Assembly (NCBI GenBank): GCA_963820185.1
Contig: CAWFYV010000007.1
Location: 248,001 to 312,000 of the forward strand
Length of the DNA stretch: 64,000 nt
Source: Aquilonibacter sp963820185
Lineage (GTDB): Bacteria; Vulcanimicrobiota; Vulcanimicrobiia; Vulcanimicrobiales; Vulcanimicrobiaceae
Direction: 5' to 3'
How positions within the stretch are numbered: the first letter of the stretch is position 1; each line of letters begins with the position of its first letter. Shown one piece after another: positions 8,834 through 16,161 of this stretch. The notes under the pieces are model-generated. The model worked only from the letters and a program-made list of their open reading frames with translations, had not been told where the DNA came from and did no database searches. The position numbers were made by a program, and so were the translations under genes.

Positions 8834-10191
8834 CACAACGTCACCGTGGTTCCTCGATACGCGATATCCGCCTTCCAGCCAAATGCGCCGCGGGCCATGG
8901 CGGCAAGTGCCGCGGCCGACGGTGCCTCACCGTGCACGGCGTACAGGTGCGGGGTGCTCGTACAGGTCTGCAGCCAGCGATGCAATTCGTTACGGTCGGC
9001 GTGGGCGCTGAAACCCGAGAGGTGCACCAGGGTAGCCCGAATCGGAATCGTGTCATTGTACAGCGTGACCTGCTTTGCACCGTGGGTAAGGATATAGCCG
9101 AGTGTCCCGAGCGATTGGTAGCCGGGGAAGATAATCGTTGCTTTGGGATCGCCGATGTTGTTGTGCAGGTGATGCAGCACGCGGCCGCCGGACGCCATCC
9201 CGCTTGCCGAAAGAATCAGATGCGAACCGTCGACATCATTGAGTGCTTTCGACTCTTGCGTCGTGACGTGCTGGGTGAAGTCGCGCACGCCGAATGGGGT
9301 TGACGGCGAATCGTTGGGAATCGGTTTGTGCGCGCCGGGGAAGCGTTCGAACACGTCATCGACCCTCTCAGCCATCGGACTGTCGAGGTGTACGGGCAGC
9401 TTCGCAATCTGCTCATCTTGCGCTTGCAACGTCGCAACCGCAAGGAGAATATCTTGCGAACGTTCGATTGCAAAGGCCGGAATGACGATCGCGCCGCCAC
9501 GCGCGATGCCCGCAAGGATCGCTTGGCGTAAATCTTCGATCGGCTGCGGTGGATGGACTTGGTTCGCATACGTCGATTCGCAGATCAGATCGGTCGCGGC
9601 CCCCATCGCCTCGGGATCGAAGAGCAGTGGACGGTCGTAGCGTCCGAGGTCGCCCGAGAAGACGACGCGCTTGCCTTCGAATTCGAGTCCGACAAATGCG
9701 GAGCCGATGATGTGACCGGCGTCATAGTAGGTCGCCTGCATCGCGCCTTCAACGTCGAAAGGCGTGTGCAGCGCAACCGGCTGCACGTGTTTCATCGTGC
9801 GCTCGACGTCGCGCGGGTCGTAGTACATCGGCGGCGCGTAGGGGCGCTGATGCTGATACCCGCGCTCCTGCAGTTCTTGCTGGAGGTTCGCCGAGTCGTC
9901 GAGCACGATTTGCATAACCGCTCTGGTAGGCGGCGTGCAGAAAATCGGGCCTGAGAAACCGTCGTGGATCAACTTCGGCAGATAGCCGACGTGATCGAGA
10001 TGGCCGTGCGTGACGATCACCGCGTCGATGTCGTCGGCAGCAATCGGCAATGGCACGCCATTGAGCGCAACGACGTCCTTCGTTCCTTGAAACATGCCGC
10101 AGTCGACGAGCACGTGCTTCGCGCCAACCGTCAACAGGTGTTTGCTGCCGGTCACGATCCCGGCCGCGCCAATAAACGTCAGCTCAGCCAC
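8833..10191 (-). CDS. Beta-CASP metallo-beta-lactamase fold hydrolase (RNA-processing type)
   Basis: 452 residues. The N-terminal MBL domain has the dinuclear-zinc motif THGHLDHVGY (residues 61-70). The later motifs SGDLGRYDRPLL, STYANQ and SASGMASGGRVLHHL, plus a C-terminal ...HLSGFSAHADRNEL region, match the YSH1/CPSF73-like beta-CASP family with the RMMBL motif. Members are ribonucleases that act as endonuclease or 5'-exonuclease. Shorter than RNase J, it is closer to the stand-alone KH-less bacterial and archaeal group. It overlaps its upstream neighbour by 8 nt and its downstream neighbour by 1 nt. Confidence 0.88.
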   Translation of the reverse strand: MAELTFIGAAGIVTGSKHLLTVGAKHVLVDCGMFQGTKDVVALNGVPLPIAADDIDAVIVTHGHLDHVGYLPKLIHDGFSGPIFCTPPTRAVMQIVLDDSANLQQELQERGYQHQRPYAPPMYYDPRDVERTMKHVQPVALHTPFDVEGAMQATYYDAGHIIGSAFVGLEFEGKRVVFSGDLGRYDRPLLFDPEAMGAATDLICESTYANQVHPPQPIEDLRQAILAGIARGGAIVIPAFAIERSQDILLAVATLQAQDEQIAKLPVHLDSPMAERVDDVFERFPGAHKPIPNDSPSTPFGVRDFTQHVTTQESKALNDVDGSHLILSASGMASGGRVLHHLHNNIGDPKATIIFPGYQSLGTLGYILTHGAKQVTLYNDTIPIRATLVHLSGFSAHADRNELHRWLQTCTSTPHLYAVHGEAPSAAALAAMARGAFGWKADIAYRGTTVTL

Positions 10192-10753
10192 GATCGAAAA
10201 CCACCGATGAGGGAAGATCCAAGCGCCGGTACGCCTCCAGGCAGCGATCGACGAGTTTCTCGGGATCGTCGTCGGTCAGGATGATCGAGCCGGTCTCCTT
10301 TTTCACGAGCCCAGCGATGTCGGTAAGGTTGTTCGAGATGCCACCGGAATTGGTCAGAATGCCGATCAATTTGCCCTCGTCGTAGGCGATCGCGAACTCG
10401 CCCAGCGTCCCGCTGCGTCCGCCGACAAAGAGGACGAAGTCCGAACTGTGAATGTTAAGCGTCTCGCGGCCCATCAATCCCGATCCGGTGAAGACGATCG
10501 TGGTGTAGGGCTGTAAGGGCGAATCGTAGATCTTGACGTGCTCTTCTCGCGAAAGCGCAGGCGATACGCCGAGACTCGCCCCACCTGCTTCATGTGCGCC
10601 CAGCACCGCCGCGTGTGGCAGGCCCGGGCACGCGCCGGTCACGATCGTTGCGTCGCGCTCGGCAATGCGGTGGCCGAGACGACGTGCAAGGTCGAGCTCC
10701 GGCTTGGTGATGATTCCGCCGGCGGAACCCATCACCCCGATTTGGATTTTCAT
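10184..10753 (-). CDS. TIGR00725-type LOG-like protein
   Basis: 189 residues with a Rossmann-like fold. The N-terminal IGVMGSAGG nucleotide-binding turn and GGRSGTLGEF (111-120), the equivalent of the PGGxGTxxE motif of LOG/lysine-decarboxylase-like proteins, are visible. LOG proteins hydrolyse nucleoside monophosphates to free base and ribose phosphate. The TIGR00725 branch is uncharacterised and here reads GGRSGT rather than PGGxGT. It is the first gene of a four-gene minus-strand run. Only 14 nt separate its start from the divergent carboxypeptidase-like gene. Confidence 0.8.
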   Translation of the reverse strand: MKIQIGVMGSAGGIITKPELDLARRLGHRIAERDATIVTGACPGLPHAAVLGAHEAGGASLGVSPALSREEHVKIYDSPLQPYTTIVFTGSGLMGRETLNIHSSDFVLFVGGRSGTLGEFAIAYDEGKLIGILTNSGGISNNLTDIAGLVKKETGSIILTDDDPEKLVDRCLEAYRRLDLPSSVVFDRG

Positions 10754-10767
10754 GGAAGGGAGTGTTT

Positions 10768-11478
10768 ATGGCGCTACAAGAGCCCACCTACCAGGACATT
10801 GCGCGACGATGGAAGGCGCTGCGCGCGCGCGACGTGCGCGTGCGCGAGGTCGCGTGCGTCGGGGCGCCGCGCACGCTCTTATGCGCGGAATACGGCGATC
10901 ATACGTTGCCGGCGATTCATGTCGCCGCGGGCGTGCACGGCGACGAACCCGCCGGGTCGCACGCATTGCTCGCGCTCGTCGAAAACGATGACCTCGATCC
11001 GCGCTTCTCGTACCGGATGTGGGTATGCACGAACCCCACCGGCTACGATGCGCGCACGCGCGAGAGCGTCGATGGCGTCGACGTCAATCGCACGTTTGGC
11101 CGCGGCGGATCGTCACCGGAATCGAAGGCGATCATTACCGCTAATCGCGATCTCAAGTTCGAACTGGCTATCGATCTGCACGAAGACGACGAATCGACTG
11201 GTTTCTATTGCTATGAGTACGGCGGCGCGGGCCTCGGTCGCGGTTTGGTCGATATGCTTGCGGGCAACGGTACGCCGATCGATCCGCGCGATGTGCTTAC
11301 GCCGGATCCGGATGCCGAAGCCGAGCGGATCGGCGGTCGCACGCTCACGCAGCTGTTGATGCGCAACGCTGCACGGCTCGGCCTAACTCTCGAGACGCCC
11401 TCGGCCGTGCTCCCGTTCGAGACGCGGGTTGCGACACACGTCGCAGCGGTGAAGTACGCGCTTTCGCGAATATCTTAA
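10768..11478 (+). CDS. M14 / succinylglutamate desuccinylase-like zinc hydrolase
   Basis: 236 residues. Zinc-ligand motifs of the M14 carboxypeptidase / AstE-aspartoacylase superfamily are visible: AAGVHGDEPAGSH (His57, Glu60), VDVNRTFG (~105-111, substrate-binding Asn-Arg) and IDLHED (His138). A late Glu in LETPSAVLPFETR may be the general base. The ATG at 10768 has the purine-rich GGAAGGGAG about 6 nt upstream and is preferred over a GTG at 10762. It begins a long plus-strand run towards ETF-QO and the thiazole genes. Its substrate is unclear: it may be a peptidase or an amidase. Confidence 0.75.
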   Translation: MALQEPTYQDIARRWKALRARDVRVREVACVGAPRTLLCAEYGDHTLPAIHVAAGVHGDEPAGSHALLALVENDDLDPRFSYRMWVCTNPTGYDARTRESVDGVDVNRTFGRGGSSPESKAIITANRDLKFELAIDLHEDDESTGFYCYEYGGAGLGRGLVDMLAGNGTPIDPRDVLTPDPDAEAERIGGRTLTQLLMRNAARLGLTLETPSAVLPFETRVATHVAAVKYALSRIS

Positions 11479-11480
11479 GC

Positions 11481-13142
11481 ATGGCGCAGCGTGACCAACT
11501 AGAAGTCGATGTCCTCTTCGTCGGCGCGGGCCCGGCCTCACTGGCAGGCGCTATTCGTCTAGGACAGCTCGCAAAAGAAGCGGGCCGCGAACTCGAGATC
11601 CTCGTGATCGAAAAAGCGGCGGAGATCGGCAATCACGGGCTGTCGGGGCTCGTGCTCGACCCGCGCGCGATCAACGAGTTGATGCCGGACTGGCTCGAAC
11701 GCGGCGCGCCGGTTGAAGCCCCGGTCGGGCGCGATGAATTATGGTTCCTCACCAAGAGCGGAAAGATTAAGGCGCCGTTCACGCCGCCGCCGCTCAATAA
11801 CCACGGCAAGTTCGTGTCGTCGTTGCAACGCCTAACCAAGTGGATGGCTGCGCAAGCCGAAGAGCTCGGCGTCCAGGTTTTCGGTGAGTTTCCAGGCCAG
11901 GAACTGTTGTGGGATGGCGATCGCGTGATCGGCGTGCGCACCGGCGACAAGGGCGTCGATCACGACGGCAAACCGAAGGCCAACTACGAACCGGGCGCCG
12001 ATCTGCTCGCCAAGATCGTCGTACTCGGCGAAGGCCCGCGCGGGACGCTCGCAAAGCAGGCGATTCCGCGACTGAATCTCGATGAAGGCAAAGAGCCGCA
12101 AGTCTACGCTGCCGGCGTCAAAGAGTTGTGGCAACTGCCTGACGATCGTTTTCCCGCAGGTACCGTGATTCACACGCTCGGGTATCCGCTTCCGCCCGAA
12201 ACGTTCGGCGGCGGGTTTATCTACGGCATGAAAGATCGCGTGCTCGACATCGGGCACGTCACTGGCCTCGATTATAAGAATCCGACGACCGACCCGCACA
12301 ACGAATTGCAGCGGATGAAAGAACATCCCGAGATTCGCAAGATGCTCGATGGTGCGAAGTTGATTCGTTACGGCGCAAAAGCGATTCCCGAAGGTGGACT
12401 CTTCGCAATGATTCGGCCGTATAGTGCCGGGCTCATGATCACCGGCGACTCGGCCGGATTCCTCAACGGGATGCGCCTCAAAGGCGTGCATCTGGCGATG
12501 AAGTCCGGCATGATGGCTGCCGACACGGCGTGGGACGCATTGCAAGCGCAAAACTTCGACGCGGAGCAGCTCTCGGTCTACGAGCAGCGCTTCCGCGACT
12601 CGTGGGCGTACGAAGAGATGCGTAGCGCGCGCAACTTCCACCAAGGCTTCGAGCACGGCATGTGGGCCGGCATGTTCAACGCCGGCCTCGCGACGTATAC
12701 CGGCGGACGCGCATTCGGTTTCATCGATAAACTGCCGTCGAAGCCGGGTTACGAGAACATGGAGAAGGCCGGCTACCGGCCTAAAGAGACGCCGCGCGCC
12801 AAGATCGACAACGTGCTGACCTTCGACAAACTGACCGACGTCTATAACTCGGGCACCGTGCATGAAGAGAATCAGCCGAGCCATCTCAAGATCGCTGACA
12901 CGAATATCTGTCGCGATCGTTGTACGGTCGAATACGGTAACCCGTGTGCCTACTTCTGCCCAGCCGCGGTTTACGAGCCGATGTTCGAAAAAGACGGCGA
13001 CGAGGGCGCGGTGCACGGACGCATTCAAGTCAACTTCACCAATTGCGTGCATTGCAAGACCTGCGATATCGCCGATCCGTATCAGATCATCACGTGGGTC
13101 CCGCCGCAAGGCGGTGAGGGTCCCGTCTACACCGGGATGTAG
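11481..13142 (+). CDS. Electron-transfer flavoprotein:ubiquinone oxidoreductase
   Basis: 553 residues. It takes electrons from ETF, reduced by acyl-CoA and other dehydrogenases, into the quinone pool at the membrane surface. The N-terminal FAD motif VLFVGAGPASLAGA (11-24), the conserved EIGNHGLSG region and the PYSAGLMITGDSAGFLNG motif are visible. The C-terminal ferredoxin-like domain has the cluster cysteines (CRDRCTVEYGNPCAYFCP and NCVHCKTCD) for one [4Fe-4S]. Length matches the family (~540-560). No etfA/etfB lies in the window. It starts 2 nt after the upstream stop and 15 nt before thiO. Confidence 0.93.
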   Translation: MAQRDQLEVDVLFVGAGPASLAGAIRLGQLAKEAGRELEILVIEKAAEIGNHGLSGLVLDPRAINELMPDWLERGAPVEAPVGRDELWFLTKSGKIKAPFTPPPLNNHGKFVSSLQRLTKWMAAQAEELGVQVFGEFPGQELLWDGDRVIGVRTGDKGVDHDGKPKANYEPGADLLAKIVVLGEGPRGTLAKQAIPRLNLDEGKEPQVYAAGVKELWQLPDDRFPAGTVIHTLGYPLPPETFGGGFIYGMKDRVLDIGHVTGLDYKNPTTDPHNELQRMKEHPEIRKMLDGAKLIRYGAKAIPEGGLFAMIRPYSAGLMITGDSAGFLNGMRLKGVHLAMKSGMMAADTAWDALQAQNFDAEQLSVYEQRFRDSWAYEEMRSARNFHQGFEHGMWAGMFNAGLATYTGGRAFGFIDKLPSKPGYENMEKAGYRPKETPRAKIDNVLTFDKLTDVYNSGTVHEENQPSHLKIADTNICRDRCTVEYGNPCAYFCPAAVYEPMFEKDGDEGAVHGRIQVNFTNCVHCKTCDIADPYQIITWVPPQGGEGPVYTGM

Positions 13143-13157
13143 GCCGAAGACGGTAGG

Positions 13158-14297
13158 GTGGATATCTCGGCTAGCGATGTTGCGATAGTCGGCGGCGGCC
13201 TGATCGGCCTCGCGACTGCGTTTGAGCTCGCGCAACGCGGCGCGACCGTTCGCGTGTACGAGCGCGGCGAGCCCGGGCACGGCGCGTCGTGGGCCGGTGC
13301 CGGCATGCTCGCGCCATACGCGGAGCGCATCGAAGACGAGACGTTGCTGGATTTGTGCCGCACGTCGCTCGCGCAATATCCCGCGTTCGTTCAACGCGTG
13401 GTCGACGCAGGCGGTGTAAAGGTCGACGTTTCTCTCGACGGCATCGTCGAGGCGGCATTCGATGACGAACGGCTTGAAGAGCTGACGTCGTTCGCGCGTG
13501 AACTTGCGGTTCGCAACGTTACGAGCGACGTACTGGATCGGCGTGCAGCGTTGCTTGCGGAGCCGGCGCTCGGGAAACATACCGTTGGTGCGCTCATCAT
13601 CGGTGGGCAGGGCTACGTTGACAACCGTCGGCTCGGACGAGCGATACTTGCAGCGTGTCGCGCAGAGGGCGTTATCGTCCATGCCCCCGTCGCTGATGTG
13701 GCAATCGAATGTGACGAGCGGCGCGTGCTTGGCGTGCGCAGTGCGCTCGGCTTCACGCCGGCCTCGATCGTTATCAACGCCGCGGGAGCGTGGGCCGCGC
13801 ACATTCCCGGCGTCCCGCCCGAAGCTATTGCTGCGGTCTCGCCGGTAAAAGGACAGATGCTTGCGCTCGCGGCGCCCGAGGGATTTTTGCGGCGTGCCAC
13901 GTGGGTCCCTGGGGCGTACCTCGTGCCGCGCACCGATGGCCGTTTGTTGATCGGTGCGACGGTTGAAGACGCCGGATTTGACGAGCGCGTGACGGCGAAG
14001 GCGGTCGATGCGCTGCTCCACGCTGCGCTCGTTGCAGCGCCGTCACTCGGTGCGTTTACGCTCACCGAAACCTGGGCGGGATTGCGCCCGGCAACACCCG
14101 ACGGTAGGCCGTTCATCGGGCCGACGGCAATCGCGGGCTTGCTCCTCGCGACCGGACACTACCGCAATGGGATCTTGCTTGCTCCGGTTACCGCCACGAC
14201 GATTGCGAGTTTTGTCGAAAGCGGCGACGCGGCGCCGCTCGCTGCGTGGTCGCCATTGAGGATGAAGCGCGCCGAGGGCCGAACAACTCCCTCGTGA
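13158..14297 (+). CDS. thiO: Glycine oxidase ThiO
   Basis: 379 residues of the DAO-family FAD oxidases. It oxidises glycine to dehydroglycine, the precursor used by ThiG for the thiazole ring of thiamine. The N-terminal VAIVGGGLIGLATAFEL dinucleotide motif (8-24), GASWAGAGMLAPYAE and the C-terminal GRPFIGPT..GHYRNGILLAPVTA motif are typical. The start is GTG at 13158. It overlaps thiS by 4 nt (GTGA), and thiG and a rhodanese follow, which fixes the pathway. Confidence 0.92.
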   Translation: MDISASDVAIVGGGLIGLATAFELAQRGATVRVYERGEPGHGASWAGAGMLAPYAERIEDETLLDLCRTSLAQYPAFVQRVVDAGGVKVDVSLDGIVEAAFDDERLEELTSFARELAVRNVTSDVLDRRAALLAEPALGKHTVGALIIGGQGYVDNRRLGRAILAACRAEGVIVHAPVADVAIECDERRVLGVRSALGFTPASIVINAAGAWAAHIPGVPPEAIAAVSPVKGQMLALAAPEGFLRRATWVPGAYLVPRTDGRLLIGATVEDAGFDERVTAKAVDALLHAALVAAPSLGAFTLTETWAGLRPATPDGRPFIGPTAIAGLLLATGHYRNGILLAPVTATTIASFVESGDAAPLAAWSPLRMKRAEGRTTPS

Positions 14298-14494
14298 GAG
14301 CGACGATCAACGGCGAAACCCGTGAGCTTGCCGACGGCACGACCGTCGCGGAGTTGCTCGAGCAGCTTGGCTTGATTCGTAACGGTATCGCGGTTGCAAT
14401 GAACGACCGTGTGGTACGACGGGCCGAGTACGGATCGAGTAAAATCGCCGAGGGCGACGCGATCGAGATCATCAAAGCGGTCGCCGGCGGCTAA
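14294..14494 (+). CDS. thiS: Sulfur carrier protein ThiS
   Basis: 66 residues with the beta-grasp ubiquitin-like fold. It ends in the Gly-Gly tail (AVAGG) that is adenylated and thiocarboxylated before donating sulfur to ThiG. The start is GTG at 14294, overlapping the thiO stop; this gives exactly the usual ThiS length, whereas an upstream in-frame start lies inside thiO. The region after thiO has IKAVAGG as the classical terminus. The adenylating enzyme ThiF is not in the window. Confidence 0.92.
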   Translation: MRATINGETRELADGTTVAELLEQLGLIRNGIAVAMNDRVVRRAEYGSSKIAEGDAIEIIKAVAGG

Positions 14495-14499
14495 GGGTA

Positions 14500-15291
14500 A
14501 TGATGCAAAACGACGTTCTTAAAATCGGAAAATACGAATTCACCTCACGACTGATCGTGGGTACGGGCAAGTATCCTTCGATCGAGATCATGCAGGCGGC
14601 GCACGCGGCTAGCGGTGCGCAGATGGTGACGGTCGCGATTCGCCGCATCAACATCGACGATCCGAGCGGCAAGACACTTCTGGATTATATCGACCGCGCG
14701 AAATTGCGCGTTCTGCCGAACACGGCCGGTTGCTACAACGCGAAGGACGCGGTGCTGACCGCGCAGCTCGCACGCGAATTACTCGAGACCGACCTGATCA
14801 AGCTCGAGGTGATCGGGGACGCGCAAACGCTGCATCCCGACGCCCGCGGTACGCTCGAAGCGGCTGAAATCCTCGTGAAAGATGGCTTTACCGTCTTGCC
14901 CTATGTCGGCGACGATCCAGTTGTCTGCAAACAACTCGAAGAGCTTGGATGTGCGGCGGTGATGCCGCTTGCTGCGCCGATCGGCAGTGGTCTTGGCGTC
15001 TGCAATCCGTACACGATTGCGATCATCAAAGAGCGTGCGAACGTGCCGGTTATCGTCGATGCCGGCGTTGGCACCGCAAGCGACGCGGCGATTGCGCTGG
15101 AACTCGGTGTCGATGCGTTGCTGATGAACACCGGCATTGCGGCAGCCCGAGACCCGGCGCTCATGGCCGACGCGATGAAGCACGCCGTCATCGCCGGCCG
15201 TGAGGCCTATCTCGCGGGGCGCATGGAGAAGCGGTTGTATGCGAGCGCCTCGAGCCCGATGCGCGATCTGATCGCGACGAAGCCGGCATGA
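14500..15291 (+). CDS. thiG: Thiazole synthase ThiG
   Basis: 263 residues, TIM-barrel. It condenses 1-deoxyxylulose-5-phosphate, ThiS thiocarboxylate and dehydroglycine into the thiazole of thiamine. Typical stretches are SRLIVGTGKYPS near the N-terminus, VTVAIRRINI, LPNTAGCYNAKDAV, the Schiff-base Lys region LIKLEVIGD and the phosphate-binding PVIVDAGVGTASDA. Two ATGs lie at 14500 and 14503. It overlaps the rhodanese gene by 4 nt (ATGA). Confidence 0.95.
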   Translation: MMQNDVLKIGKYEFTSRLIVGTGKYPSIEIMQAAHAASGAQMVTVAIRRINIDDPSGKTLLDYIDRAKLRVLPNTAGCYNAKDAVLTAQLARELLETDLIKLEVIGDAQTLHPDARGTLEAAEILVKDGFTVLPYVGDDPVVCKQLEELGCAAVMPLAAPIGSGLGVCNPYTIAIIKERANVPVIVDAGVGTASDAAIALELGVDALLMNTGIAAARDPALMADAMKHAVIAGREAYLAGRMEKRLYASASSPMRDLIATKPA

Positions 15292-15608
15292 TCGAAGAGA
15301 TCAGCGTCGACGAATTGCAGCGCTGGCGCGAAGAGGGGAAGACCTTCGTGCTGCTCGACGTGCGCGAACCGGATGAAGTCGCGATCGTACGGATTGCGGA
15401 CTCCACGTGGATTCCGATGCGAGAAGTTCCGCAGCGTATCGGCGAACTCGATCCGTCGATTCCGGTCGCCGTCATGTGTCATCATGGCGGCCGCAGCGAG
15501 CGCGTTGCCGCATTCCTTGCCGCGCGCGGATTCGCACAGGCCGTGAACGTCGATGGCGGGATCGACGCGTACGCGGAGCGCATCGAGCCCACGCTAGCAC
15601 GCTACTAA
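15288..15608 (+). CDS. Single-domain rhodanese
   Basis: 106 residues, a full rhodanese domain. LLDVREPDE (22-30) and the active-site loop VMCHHGGRSERV, with the persulfide Cys64, are present. As the last gene of a coupled thiO-thiS-thiG-rhodanese unit it may supply persulfide sulfur for ThiS thiocarboxylate formation. This is inference from context, by analogy with rhodanese domains in ThiI and MoeZ. It ends with a 4-nt convergent overlap with the methyltransferase gene. Confidence 0.88.
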   Translation: MIEEISVDELQRWREEGKTFVLLDVREPDEVAIVRIADSTWIPMREVPQRIGELDPSIPVAVMCHHGGRSERVAAFLAARGFAQAVNVDGGIDAYAERIEPTLARY

Positions 15609-16159
15609 GCGCGTTTTGTTGCAATAACGAACCAGTGTACGGCGTCGCGCAGCGGCGCCGTTGTGTGCGCCCATTTCCCCGCGACGTCGTCGACCGGTAC
15701 CTCGCGCATCGACTCGATGCGCCAGTGCGACAGCAAGTCGCGCAGGCGCGTCTGGTCAAAGTACGCGTGGGCGACGTCTCGTTCGTCACCCTCCAGCGGC
15801 GCATAGACGTATGGCTCGAGCAGCGTTCCCGATCCGTATCGTCCATCGCGCGTTGATCCGAAGGTCCCAAAAAGCGACGCATCCGGTTCGAGGGCGCGAG
15901 CGATCGTGGCGAGTTGGAGCCCAATCGACGCCGGCGTTCCGTGGAGCAGGGCGTGGGTCGTCAATGCGGCCGCGCATGGGCCGTCCCCGGGCAGCGAGCA
16001 GACGCGGAATCCGGCGGCGACCAGCGCCCGCGTATTGCGGCCATTCCCGGCCCCGACCTCGAGGACGTCCGCGCCCGGACGCGCCCGCAGGCGTTCGATC
16101 AGCTCGAGCGCGAGGGGGTGCGGCGGACGGTGGGTAGGCTCTGGCGAATCGGAAGTCAT
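15605..16159 (-). CDS. Class I SAM-dependent methyltransferase-like protein
   Basis: 184 residues. Motif I, VLEVGAGNGRNTRALV (~36-51), is a standard SAM-binding Gly-rich loop. The rest is shorter and more divergent than most class I methyltransferases, without a clear motif II acidic loop, so the substrate cannot be guessed and activity is not certain. The start codon is only 2 nt from the divergent start of the potassium-channel gene. Confidence 0.65.
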   Translation of the reverse strand: MTSDSPEPTHRPPHPLALELIERLRARPGADVLEVGAGNGRNTRALVAAGFRVCSLPGDGPCAAALTTHALLHGTPASIGLQLATIARALEPDASLFGTFGSTRDGRYGSGTLLEPYVYAPLEGDERDVAHAYFDQTRLRDLLSHWRIESMREVPVDDVAGKWAHTTAPLRDAVHWFVIATKRA

Positions 16160-16161
16160 CT

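Noticed and set aside
11832..14021. Long open frame (729 codons) on the minus strand
   Set aside because: It lies fully opposite the clear ETF-QO and thiO genes, with no recognisable motif; it is a by-product of GC-rich codon use.
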